From NCBI RefSeq assembly GCF_002014975.1, contig NZ_MUXV01000022.1, positions 62,001 through 126,000 of the forward strand: 64,000 nt of DNA. The letters are read 5' to 3'. Every line of letters starts with the position of its first letter. Positions within the stretch are counted from its first letter, which is position 1. Below, in pieces: positions 17,029-24,272 of this stretch. The translations under genes were made by a program, and so were the position numbers. The stretch comes from Moraxella bovis (GTDB lineage Bacteria; Pseudomonadota; Gammaproteobacteria; Pseudomonadales; Moraxellaceae). Under the pieces are notes generated by a model. It made no database searches and was not told where the DNA came from. It saw only the letters and a list, made by a program, of their open reading frames with translations.

Positions 17029-19533
17029 GTGTTAAAACAATCCAGTCGTCATTTGATCAATCATCAAATACCCAAACGCCCAAGCAAAACCCCTTTATGC
17101 CTTGCGGTGGCGGTCGCCCTTAGTGCTCAGCTTGCTTATGCTGATGAGACCCAAAGCGATGAGCTGACGGTGGTGCTTGCTGATGAGACCATTTATATTG
17201 ACCACCCGTCCATCGGCACGCAGATGACGGTGGGACGTGATAAACTCAAACACCGCTCGGCAACGCTGGGTAATGCCTTGGCAGGCGAGCTGGGTATTCA
17301 CTCTAATCCCTTTGGCGGTGGGGCGAGTAAGCCCATCATTCGTGGACAGGACGGGGTGCGAGTGAAGATTCTACAAAATGGCACGGACGTCATTGATATG
17401 TCTGCCCTATCACCTGACCATGTGGTCGCCGCCGATACATTGCTGGCGAGCCGTGTGGAGCTGGTGCGTGGGGCGGGTACGCTACTGTATGGCACAGCAT
17501 CGCAGGCAGGCGTGGTGAATGTCGTTGACGAGCGGATTCCTAGCCGTATGCCACAGGGTAACACCAAGGAGAACATCGAAGGCGAGATGTTGTTACGCTA
17601 TAACACAGGCAGTAACGAGAAAGTTGCCACTGCCAGTCTTAATATGGGCGTGGGGCAAAACGTGGCGGTGCGAGTCGAAGGGTTGACCCGCCGTGCCGAT
17701 GATTATGATGTCCCAGAATTTCAGTCTGATGTCATGCTAGACTATTTGCCTGACAGCCATAATAAATCCACCGTTGGTACGGTGGGCGTATCCTATATCG
17801 GCGATAAGGGGCATATTGGCGTGTCATACAGTCGCCGTCAGGATAAGTATGGCATACCAGGGCATAATCACGCCTATGATAACTGCATTGCACATGTACT
17901 CACTCCAGAAGCTAGCATCTCGCGCTATTATCTAAAAGCCTATCCCCATCTAATACAGAATATGGATTTTAGTTCATCTGCCCATTTTCACTGCGGTACG
18001 GATCATGCTCATGACCCAGGACAGAGTCATGAGCACCCTTTGGGCTATGAACACGATCACACGCACCCTGGGCCTTGGATTGACATGGAGTCTGAGCGTA
18101 TCGATGTTAGGGCGCAGTGGGAGAAGCCATTTAAGGGGTTAGATAAAATCGCACTGTCTTTTACATCATCAGACTATTATCACGAAGAAAATGACCATGA
18201 AGTTGAGAGACTCGATAAATACACAGGCAGACTACAAACCATTAATAACAAGCCAGGTTATTTTGGCAATCAAGGCAAAAATGTCCGAGTCGAATTTCAT
18301 CACACACCTGTCAAAGATGTATCGGGACTGTGGGGCGTGCAGTGGCAAAAGCAAGAGAGTTTTGCTCATCTGCCCCATGAAAGAGAAGAAGGACAAAGAT
18401 ACCCACTCATTGCCAATACCAATAAGCAAGTCAGTATTTTTGGGTTGGAGAGATGGCAGGCTAATGACAAATGGGCATTGGAATTTGGGACGCGTTTTGA
18501 AAAACAAAGCATTCCGATTGATTATAGGGAAGACAAATTAGACCGCTATCGTCCAAAACCAAAATGTTGGGACTGGGGATTTAGCAGTGGATGCTTGCCT
18601 GCGCCAAATTATGAAGAGCCAGATTTAACGACTTATAAAGAAAAAGCCACTTCATACAGTATTGGTACCACGTGGGATTTTAAACCCGATTACCGCCTGT
18701 CTGCCACTTATTCACATAATGAACGCCTGCCTACACCCATGGAGCTTTATTATCATGGCAAACATCTGGCGACGCATTCATTTGAATTTGGTAATATCGG
18801 ACTGGATAAAGAGAAATCTGATAACTTAGATTTGGGCATTTCTTTTTTTGGCGACAAATGGAGTTATGCGGTCAATGCCTATCACAGCCGTTTTAAAAAT
18901 TACATTTATAACGAAAACATCTACCGTGAAGGCAATCTGTTCATGAGACGACATAATCAAGCCAAAGCAGATTTTTATGGATTAGAGGGGATGGTAACTT
19001 ATCACATGGACAGCCATGCCATTAGTTTGTTTGGCGATTTGGTGCGTGGCAAGTTAAAAGATTTGCCTAATGCTTACGCCAAGGCTTATTATTGTGATGG
19101 AGCTTACACCACGACAAAACCTGAAGATACAGAAGAGAATATGCAAAGATGTAATTATAATTATTTTACCGATGATTTTAATTATAGCTATGAGCCAATC
19201 ATTGCCCAACCAAACATGCCAACACCCAGATTGCCACCTGCCCGTTTGGGGTTGCGTTGGCAAGGGGATTTGTCAGCCAACTGGTCGGCAGATGCAGAAT
19301 ATACGCACGTCTTTGGGCAAAATCGCATATCTAAGCTAGAAAGTGCGACCGCCAGCTATGATATGCTCAATCTCGGCTTGGACTATCATAACCACTGGGG
19401 CAACCTAGACTATACCTTATCCCTACGAGCCAATAACGTGCTTGATGAAAAAGTGTATATCCATAACTCATTTTTGCCCTTTGTGCCACAAATGGGGCGT
19501 AATTTTAGCCTAAGTGCCACCGTTAAGTTCTAG
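17029..19533 (+). CDS. znuD: TonB-dependent outer-membrane receptor, ZnuD-like (zinc)
   Basis: This is an outer-membrane beta-barrel receptor that would use TonB energy for uptake; resemblance to neisserial ZnuD suggests zinc. It has 834 residues. The start is GTG at 17029, with AGGAG 7 bases upstream. The signal peptide ends at AYA-DE near residue 39. The plug domain has KPIIRGQDGVRVKILQNG and VELVRGAGTLLYG. A His-rich extracellular loop near residues 319-350 holds nine His in HFHCGTDHAHD, SHEH and EHDHTH segments. The barrel ends with a C-terminal Phe. The stop codon TAG belongs to the repeat element inserted at 19531. Confidence 0.9.
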   Translation: MLKQSSRHLINHQIPKRPSKTPLCLAVAVALSAQLAYADETQSDELTVVLADETIYIDHPSIGTQMTVGRDKLKHRSATLGNALAGELGIHSNPFGGGASKPIIRGQDGVRVKILQNGTDVIDMSALSPDHVVAADTLLASRVELVRGAGTLLYGTASQAGVVNVVDERIPSRMPQGNTKENIEGEMLLRYNTGSNEKVATASLNMGVGQNVAVRVEGLTRRADDYDVPEFQSDVMLDYLPDSHNKSTVGTVGVSYIGDKGHIGVSYSRRQDKYGIPGHNHAYDNCIAHVLTPEASISRYYLKAYPHLIQNMDFSSSAHFHCGTDHAHDPGQSHEHPLGYEHDHTHPGPWIDMESERIDVRAQWEKPFKGLDKIALSFTSSDYYHEENDHEVERLDKYTGRLQTINNKPGYFGNQGKNVRVEFHHTPVKDVSGLWGVQWQKQESFAHLPHEREEGQRYPLIANTNKQVSIFGLERWQANDKWALEFGTRFEKQSIPIDYREDKLDRYRPKPKCWDWGFSSGCLPAPNYEEPDLTTYKEKATSYSIGTTWDFKPDYRLSATYSHNERLPTPMELYYHGKHLATHSFEFGNIGLDKEKSDNLDLGISFFGDKWSYAVNAYHSRFKNYIYNENIYREGNLFMRRHNQAKADFYGLEGMVTYHMDSHAISLFGDLVRGKLKDLPNAYAKAYYCDGAYTTTKPEDTEENMQRCNYNYFTDDFNYSYEPIIAQPNMPTPRLPPARLGLRWQGDLSANWSADAEYTHVFGQNRISKLESATASYDMLNLGLDYHNHWGNLDYTLSLRANNVLDEKVYIHNSFLPFVPQMGRNFSLSATVKF

Positions 19534-19811
19534 GGCGTGCCTAACCTTCATAACACAATTTAAAACATGGAATTGTTTTAGAAATAAAACAATGTTTTTG
19601 CATGAAAAATGGCTATCCGACCACTTAATTTAAAAATTAGGTTAAAATTCTTAAAAATTTACCCAGTTAAGTGGTCGGATTGTTTTTCATAATAAAAGCT
19701 TGTTTGATAGAATGATTATCAAACCTTACTTTTTCCTTGAAAAACGGGCGATTCCCCTGCTTTTTTAAACGGGCATTTTTCATTGCAAATACAAAAGGCA
19801 GGCACGTCCTA
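19531..19811. mobile_element. Short inverted-repeat element (MITE-like), copy 4
   Basis: This is a 281-bp element from TAGGGCGTGCC to GGCACGTCCTA with TA at both ends. It holds an internal inverted repeat of ATCCGACCACTTAA and TTAAGTGGTCGGAT and shares about 200 bp with the copy at 40135. No open frame of note is present. It provides the znuD stop codon and fills the gap before the small lipoprotein gene. Confidence 0.8.
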
Positions 19812-19821
19812 GTATGGCATA

Positions 19822-19847
19822 AAAAATCCCCATGATTGGGGATTTTT
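19822..19847. terminator. Terminator between znuD and the small lipoprotein gene
   Basis: AAAAATCCCC (19822-19831) pairs perfectly with GGGGATTTTT (19838-19847). It separates convergent genes and can serve both. Confidence 0.8.
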
Positions 19848-19851
19848 GGTA

Positions 19852-20040
19852 TTATTCAAATGTCTGCTGACCGAACTCGGCTTGCTCGCTGTCTTTTTGT
19901 TCATCAACGGTTGGATAGCGAGTGCTGGGCTCTTGGGAAAATGAGCTTTGTTTGTTCATCGCTTTGTCGGCAGTGGCGGTCATGGCGTTACAGCCAGTTA
20001 GGGCGAATGCCAGTAGGACAAGTAGGCTAAGATGTTTCAT
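19852..20040 (-). CDS. Small putative lipoprotein of unknown function
   Basis: This is a 62-residue peptide. The signal peptide MKHLSLLVLLAFALTGC ends in a lipobox ALTGC with the lipidated Cys at residue 17. The remaining 45 residues are polar and rich in Gln, Glu, Ser and Thr with no domain that I recognise. A terminator follows. The gene is preceded by an unusual palindromic leader (20062-20170). Lack of an aspartate at +2 (it is Asn) suggests outer-membrane sorting. Confidence 0.65.
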   Translation of the reverse strand: MKHLSLLVLLAFALTGCNAMTATADKAMNKQSSFSQEPSTRYPTVDEQKDSEQAEFGQQTFE

Positions 20041-20061
20041 AAAAATACCGGCTCTGGTTCA

Positions 20062-20170
20062 AAAAGTATGCTACAAAGAAAACCGTTCGTGGCGAGGTTG
20101 GGAAGCCTAACGGTTTTCCTACCCGCAGGCAGGCTTAGGGCGAACGGAAAACCTAGTTTGGCATACTTTT
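20062..20170 (-). repeat. Palindromic stem-loop region before the small lipoprotein gene
   Basis: Outer arms AAAAGTATGC (20062-20071) and GCATACTTTT (20161-20170) are perfect complements. Inside, AAAACCGTT (20079-20087) can pair with AACGGTTTT (20109-20117). The overlapping CCGTTCG (20083-20089) can instead pair with CGAACGG (20141-20147), and AAGCCT (20103-20108) with AGGCTT (20131-20136). It lies in the 5' leader of the lipoprotein gene, downstream of folA. I cannot tell a dispersed repeat from a structured RNA. Confidence 0.5.
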
Positions 20171-20216
20171 CAGACTACTACCAAAATACCTTGTTAAAAT
20201 GGAAAAATAAAAACCA

Positions 20217-20741
20217 TCAATAATCACGCAATAACCATGCCGATTTTTCATACCGCACAAACTCAAACCCAATTCCGCTCTTATCGTCTGTCTGCCTATC
20301 TGACCGCCACACTTCACAAAAATCGTCCGTAACGGTAGGATAATGCGTGTCACCTTGCACGTCCAAATCCACTTCGGTGATTTCCAAAATGTCCGCCATA
20401 CTTAGGCTTTGGCGGTAAATCTCGCCCCCACCAATGATAAAAATCCTATCCTTGCCCAGTCGCACTGCGTCCGTCTTAGCGTTGTCGATAGCGGTTGGCA
20501 AGTCATGAGCGACCGCCACACCGTCCGCCGTCCATGTCGTATCTTTTGTGATGACGTGGTGCGTGCGATTGGGCAGGGGGCGACCGAGCGACTGGAAGGT
20601 TTTTCGCCCCATGACAATCACGCCCCCTGTGGTAATTTCTTTAAAATGCTTTAAATCAGCAGGAATATGCCAAGCCAAATTATTATCCTTGCCGATACAG
20701 TTTTGACGGTCTTTGGCGACCACATGGACGATTTTTGTCAT
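20217..20741 (-). CDS. folA: Dihydrofolate reductase
   Basis: FolA reduces dihydrofolate to tetrahydrofolate with NADPH, restoring the folate consumed by ThyA encoded next to it. The 174 residues include the active-site segment NCIGKDNNLAWHIPADLKHF, with the catalytic acidic residue in PADLKHFK. VIVMGRKTFQSLGRPLPNR and the NADPH loop FIIGGGEIYRQSL follow. It ends the minus-strand group lgt-(two membrane proteins)-thyA-folA, 16 bp after thyA. Confidence 0.96.
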   Translation of the reverse strand: MTKIVHVVAKDRQNCIGKDNNLAWHIPADLKHFKEITTGGVIVMGRKTFQSLGRPLPNRTHHVITKDTTWTADGVAVAHDLPTAIDNAKTDAVRLGKDRIFIIGGGEIYRQSLSMADILEITEVDLDVQGDTHYPTVTDDFCEVWRSDRQTDDKSGIGFEFVRYEKSAWLLRDY

Positions 20742-20757
20742 AACAGCTCCTTATTTT

Positions 20758-21600
20758 TTACACCGCCACATCTGCCTTTATTCTCTCGTGCGATTGATAA
20801 TTCACAATCTTAATATCATCAAAGTCAAATTCAAATAAATCTTTAACATCAGGATTTAATTGTAACCCACAAAGTGGTAAAGGTTCACGGGTCAGTTGCA
20901 ATTTAGCTTGTTCAAAATGATTATGATACAAATGCGTATCGCCCCCCGTCCATATAAATTCGCCCACCTCTAAATCACACACTTGGGCAATCATATGTGT
21001 CAAAAGGGCATAGCTTGCAATATTAAACGGCACGCCCAAAAATACATCTGCCGAGCGTTGATACAGTTGGCAAGAGAGTTTATTATTCACCACAAAAAAT
21101 TGAAATAAAGTATGACAAGGCGGTAAGGCAACTTGCCCTGCTTCAATCGGATTCCAACCTGAAATAATCAAACGGCGAGAATTGGGGTTGGTTTTGATTT
21201 CGTTAATTAGCCAAGACAATTGGTCAAAGCCGTCTGTATTATAGTCGCCATTGTCGTTTTTGCTTGCCCCAAAATTACGCCATTGATGACCGTAGACCGC
21301 CCCCAAATCGCCTGCCTTTCGTCCAAAACGGGCGGTTTGCTCTGCTGTAGCCCATTCGTCCCAAATGGTTACGCCATTGTCTTGCAGGTATTTAACATCG
21401 GTATCGCCTTTTATAAACCACAAAAGCTCATAAATAATGGACTTCATATGGACTTTTTTGGTGGTGAGTAGGGGAAAACCGTCCGCCAAATTAAACCGCA
21501 TTTGATGGCCAAATACGCTACGAGTGCCTGTGCCTGTACGGTCGCCTTTATCATCGCCATTGTTTAGGATATGGGATAGGAGTTCTAGATATTGTTTCAT
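20758..21600 (-). CDS. thyA: Thymidylate synthase
   Basis: ThyA methylates dUMP to dTMP using methylenetetrahydrofolate. The 280 residues include the N-terminal [16 protein letters not shown], the catalytic cysteine in [13 protein letters not shown], and the dUMP-binding [20 protein letters not shown]. The C-terminus is IKADVAV rather than the common IKAPVAI. Its start overlaps the stop of the preceding membrane-protein gene by 4 bases, implying translational coupling. Confidence 0.97.
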   Translation of the reverse strand: MKQYLELLSHILNNGDDKGDRTGTGTRSVFGHQMRFNLADGFPLLTTKKVHMKSIIYELLWFIKGDTDVKYLQDNGVTIWDEWATAEQTARFGRKAGDLGAVYGHQWRNFGASKNDNGDYNTDGFDQLSWLINEIKTNPNSRRLIISGWNPIEAGQVALPPCHTLFQFFVVNNKLSCQLYQRSADVFLGVPFNIASYALLTHMIAQVCDLEVGEFIWTGGDTHLYHNHFEQAKLQLTREPLPLCGLQLNPDVKDLFEFDFDDIKIVNYQSHERIKADVAV

Positions 21601-22103
21601 TGTTTTTCACTTAATGATTTGATGTTTTCAAAAAATTTTAAAGTATCGTCTTTATCAAAATGATGTTCATTAAAGCGGATTTGTTTTAAACCCAGCCAAC
21701 TAAACCGCTCCATTTCGCCATTGTTATTTTTATATAAAAAATGTAATAAAGGAATTTCTTGACCTGTGGCGTTGCTTTTATTAAAAGTGGGGTATAAAAT
21801 ACAGTCTTTCCAATACAATTCTTTGGGTTTGATAAAGCCGTGTTCTACCAAAATTAATTTATCTTTTTCAATGATAAATCTGGGTTTTTTGTGGGCATAA
21901 GAGATTATTAAAAGAGCAACCGACACAAAGGCAAACAACCAAATCCCAAAAGTATTTTCGGTAATTATGCTGATAAATATCATTGCCAAAGCCGTGAGTA
22001 TCATTATCACAATAAAGGCTTTCATTGAAACTTTATCCAAAAAATAAGGATAAACTTCAATCGGAAAATCAAATGTCTTATCTTTAAAGACAAAACTTTG
22101 CAT
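21597..22103 (-). CDS. Uncharacterised two-helix membrane protein, paralogue B
   Basis: I do not recognise a named family. From the ATG at 22103 ([17 protein letters not shown]) it has 168 residues. I chose this start because it aligns with the N-terminus of the neighbouring paralogue; ATGs at 22130 and 22145 are also open. Two membrane helices lie about residues 29-50 and 53-70, followed by a soluble domain with [26 protein letters not shown] and a C-terminal [17 protein letters not shown] (short pieces given). It is coupled to thyA by a 4-base overlap. Confidence 0.7.
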   Translation of the reverse strand: MQSFVFKDKTFDFPIEVYPYFLDKVSMKAFIVIMILTALAMIFISIITENTFGIWLFAFVSVALLIISYAHKKPRFIIEKDKLILVEHGFIKPKELYWKDCILYPTFNKSNATGQEIPLLHFLYKNNNGEMERFSWLGLKQIRFNEHHFDKDDTLKFFENIKSLSEKQ

Positions 22104-22113
22104 TTGACTGTTT

Positions 22114-22632
22114 TTATTTAAATTCGCCATTTTTAAACTTGCCATTCTTAATTGCTTTAAAAATTTCTAAATGCTCATCCATAGAAAATTGTTTATCATT
22201 AAAACGAATGGCATTTAAATTTAACACGCAAAAGCGATATTTTTTGCCTTTATTATTTTGGGATAATAAATAAAGAATGATGGTATCCATATCATTCATA
22301 CCGTCTATGCGATGGTCTGTATCAAAAACACAGTCTTGCCAAGCAAGTGTTTTGGGTTCGCCTAATCCGTGATTAACCAAAACTACTTTATCAGGATATA
22401 ATAGAAGTTTGGGTTTTTGAAATAAAAATATAAAAAAACCATAAAATATTAACAAGAAAATAAAGGTACACAAAGCATAAAAATTATATTTAAGTTGGGT
22501 TAATATTGTTATGGTAAGACTGATAACAAATATCCAAAAATAAATATTTAAAACTTTGATGTAATTTTTAAAAGAAATAAATACCGAAATGGGGAAGGTT
22601 AATTCCATGTTTTTAAACTTAAAATCCGTCAT
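22114..22632 (-). CDS. Uncharacterised two-helix membrane protein, paralogue A
   Basis: This 172-residue protein resembles its neighbour along its length: [15 protein letters not shown], two membrane helices (about residues 27-50 and 54-72), [27 protein letters not shown] and [19 protein letters not shown]. The layout suggests a tandem duplication. The ATG at 22632 overlaps the lgt stop as ATGA, which supports it over the ATG at 22644. The soluble domain looks like a membrane-anchored PH-type (YcxB-like) fold; that is only an impression. Confidence 0.72.
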   Translation of the reverse strand: MTDFKFKNMELTFPISVFISFKNYIKVLNIYFWIFVISLTITILTQLKYNFYALCTFIFLLIFYGFFIFLFQKPKLLLYPDKVVLVNHGLGEPKTLAWQDCVFDTDHRIDGMNDMDTIILYLLSQNNKGKKYRFCVLNLNAIRFNDKQFSMDEHLEIFKAIKNGKFKNGEFK

Positions 22633-23504
22633 GCCTTTTGCCAATCATAGACCTTATTTTTATAAGCCAATACCAACAAAATTACCCCAGCGATAATCAT
22701 CGGTAGGCTATATAGTTGCCCCTTGCTCATCCACCCAAAAATGAGCGTATAGCCAACATCAGGCTGACGGAAAAACTCTGTGGTAAAACGGCTACACCCA
22801 TAACCCAGCAAAAACAGAGCAGACACGGCATAGCGTGGGCGTGGCTTGCTACTAAACCACCATAAGAGGATAAACAGTAGCACGCCTTCGGTGAATGCCT
22901 GATAAAGCTGGCTTGGATGGCGGGGCAGTAGGTAGTATTCGCCCATTTGCACGGCAATCTCATGTAAACTCGGGTCAGCATTGATAAGTTCATGGTCAGC
23001 GTGAACCGCTTGGGGAAAGTACATGAGATGAGCATAATCACCATGTGACACCCGCCCCCACAGCTCGCCGTTAATAAAGTTACCAATCCGCCCAAACAGC
23101 AAGCCTAACGGCACGCAAGGGGCGATAAAATCCAGCACGGTAAAGGCGTGTTTTTTGTATTTACGTCCAAAAAAGAACATGGCAACGACCACACCGATAA
23201 ATCCACCATGAAAGCTCATGCCCCCTTCCCATACCTTAAACAGATAAGCAGGGTTTGCCAAAAACTCGCCAAAATTGTACAAAATCACATAGCCAATCCT
23301 ACCACCCAAAATCACGCCCATCGCCCCAAAAAATATCAAATCTGAGACCATCTCGCCTGTAAAATCGCCCCGTTTTTTGCCACGATAAGTCGCCAATATG
23401 TAGGCGGACAAAAAGGCAAGCAAGTACATGAGTCCATACCAATGCACTTGGAGAAAGCCCAAATCAAGGGCAACAGGGTCAAATTGGGGGTGTGTGATTG
23501 CCAT
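22629..23504 (-). CDS. lgt: Prolipoprotein diacylglyceryl transferase
   Basis: Lgt transfers diacylglycerol from phosphatidylglycerol to the lipobox cysteine, the first step of lipoprotein maturation. The 291 residues span seven membrane helices. Conserved pieces are [38 protein letters not shown] with the catalytic-region His, [14 protein letters not shown] and [13 protein letters not shown]. It heads the minus-strand group running to folA. lgt next to thyA is a common gammaproteobacterial arrangement. Confidence 0.97.
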   Translation of the reverse strand: MAITHPQFDPVALDLGFLQVHWYGLMYLLAFLSAYILATYRGKKRGDFTGEMVSDLIFFGAMGVILGGRIGYVILYNFGEFLANPAYLFKVWEGGMSFHGGFIGVVVAMFFFGRKYKKHAFTVLDFIAPCVPLGLLFGRIGNFINGELWGRVSHGDYAHLMYFPQAVHADHELINADPSLHEIAVQMGEYYLLPRHPSQLYQAFTEGVLLFILLWWFSSKPRPRYAVSALFLLGYGCSRFTTEFFRQPDVGYTLIFGWMSKGQLYSLPMIIAGVILLVLAYKNKVYDWQKA

Positions 23505-23541
23505 AAAAAATCGTCAGCTAAATTGGTGATATGTAAAAACT

Positions 23542-23940
23542 TCACCCGTTATTTACATTTTGTTTAAAATAAAACTCTAACCACCCACAAGAAGTAAAGG
23601 TCAAAGTTTTTCCTGCAATGTCATCTTTCTTGGCTAAAGATGAATGTGGCTTAATGGTGCTATAGAAATTGACAAAACGGTTTAGCTCTTGCTTGCGGTG
23701 TTCGCTGTCAGTAAATCCTGTTTTATCAGGCAGTATCGCAACAAACAGATATTCCCGTCTGTCTATAATACTCTGTCCTTTGATCAGGGGTAAGGGAGCA
23801 ACCCTGTGTTTTTGATGTTCATTTGCAGTATTTTGCCTATCCTGTAAATAACGGTGGTTTGTCTTGCAGCTTGGGTTATTATTGTAGCATATTTTGGTTG
23901 TGGTGGATATGGTTTGATGACATCGAATAACCCCACTCTT
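23542..23940 (-). pseudogene. Remnant of an integrase-core transposase
   Basis: A start-less open frame on the minus strand ends in TGA at 23542-23544. It reads DRREYLFVAILPDKT, then LNRFVNFYSTIKPHSSL and a terminal EFYFKQNVNNG. These resemble the DDE-core start (DRRTYLFVAID-like) and the C-terminal region (RFxxFYNxxKPH-like) of IS481/IS3-type transposases. The middle of the core is missing. No start codon or inverted repeats are visible. The family assignment is from memory of such motifs. Confidence 0.5.
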
Positions 23941-24078
23941 AACTTAAAACCACCAAAGCAAGAGATTTATGGCACCTGTCTAATCGTGTGATTAGAAAGC
24001 CCTTGGCTTACAGTCTTTGTGTGCAGATTAACAAACAACTTAGCAATCCACCACTTAGGTTTGAGGTGATTTTAAATT
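23938..24078 (+). pseudogene. Possible C-terminal remnant of a second transposase
   Basis: A start-less plus-strand frame reads LKTTKARDLWHLSNRVIR, then KPLAYSLCVQINKQL and ends ...RFEVILN before TGA. This resembles the end of IS982-type transposases. It is adjacent to, and opposite in strand to, the remnant at 23542. The rest of the gap to 24219 shows a short hydrophobic frame (LSLIISGMGLLAALCFA) without a convincing start. Confidence 0.35.
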
Positions 24079-24219
24079 GAGAGTAGGGTATATAATACCA
24101 AAATTTCCATTGTGCCGATGTTGTGATAGCTCTTATTGGGTTGTCTCTCATCATTTCTGGAATGGGGTTGTTAGCTGCCTTGTGCTTTGCGATAGGCGAG
24201 AACTGCCATAAGTGCTATT

Positions 24220-24247
24220 AAAAGAGCCTATGTTTAGGCTCTTTTTT
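24220..24247 (-). terminator. Terminator of ftsK
   Basis: AAAAGAGCCTA (24220-24230) pairs perfectly with TAGGCTCTTTT (24235-24245) around a 4-base loop. It lies just beyond the ftsK stop on the minus strand. Confidence 0.8.
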
Positions 24248-24272
24248 ACAATCAAGGTAGATTGTCATCTTA

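Noticed and set aside
24085..24215. Hydrophobic 32-codon frame (LSLIISGMGLLAALCFA) before the ftsK terminator
   Set aside because: No standard start with a ribosome site; probably a remnant.
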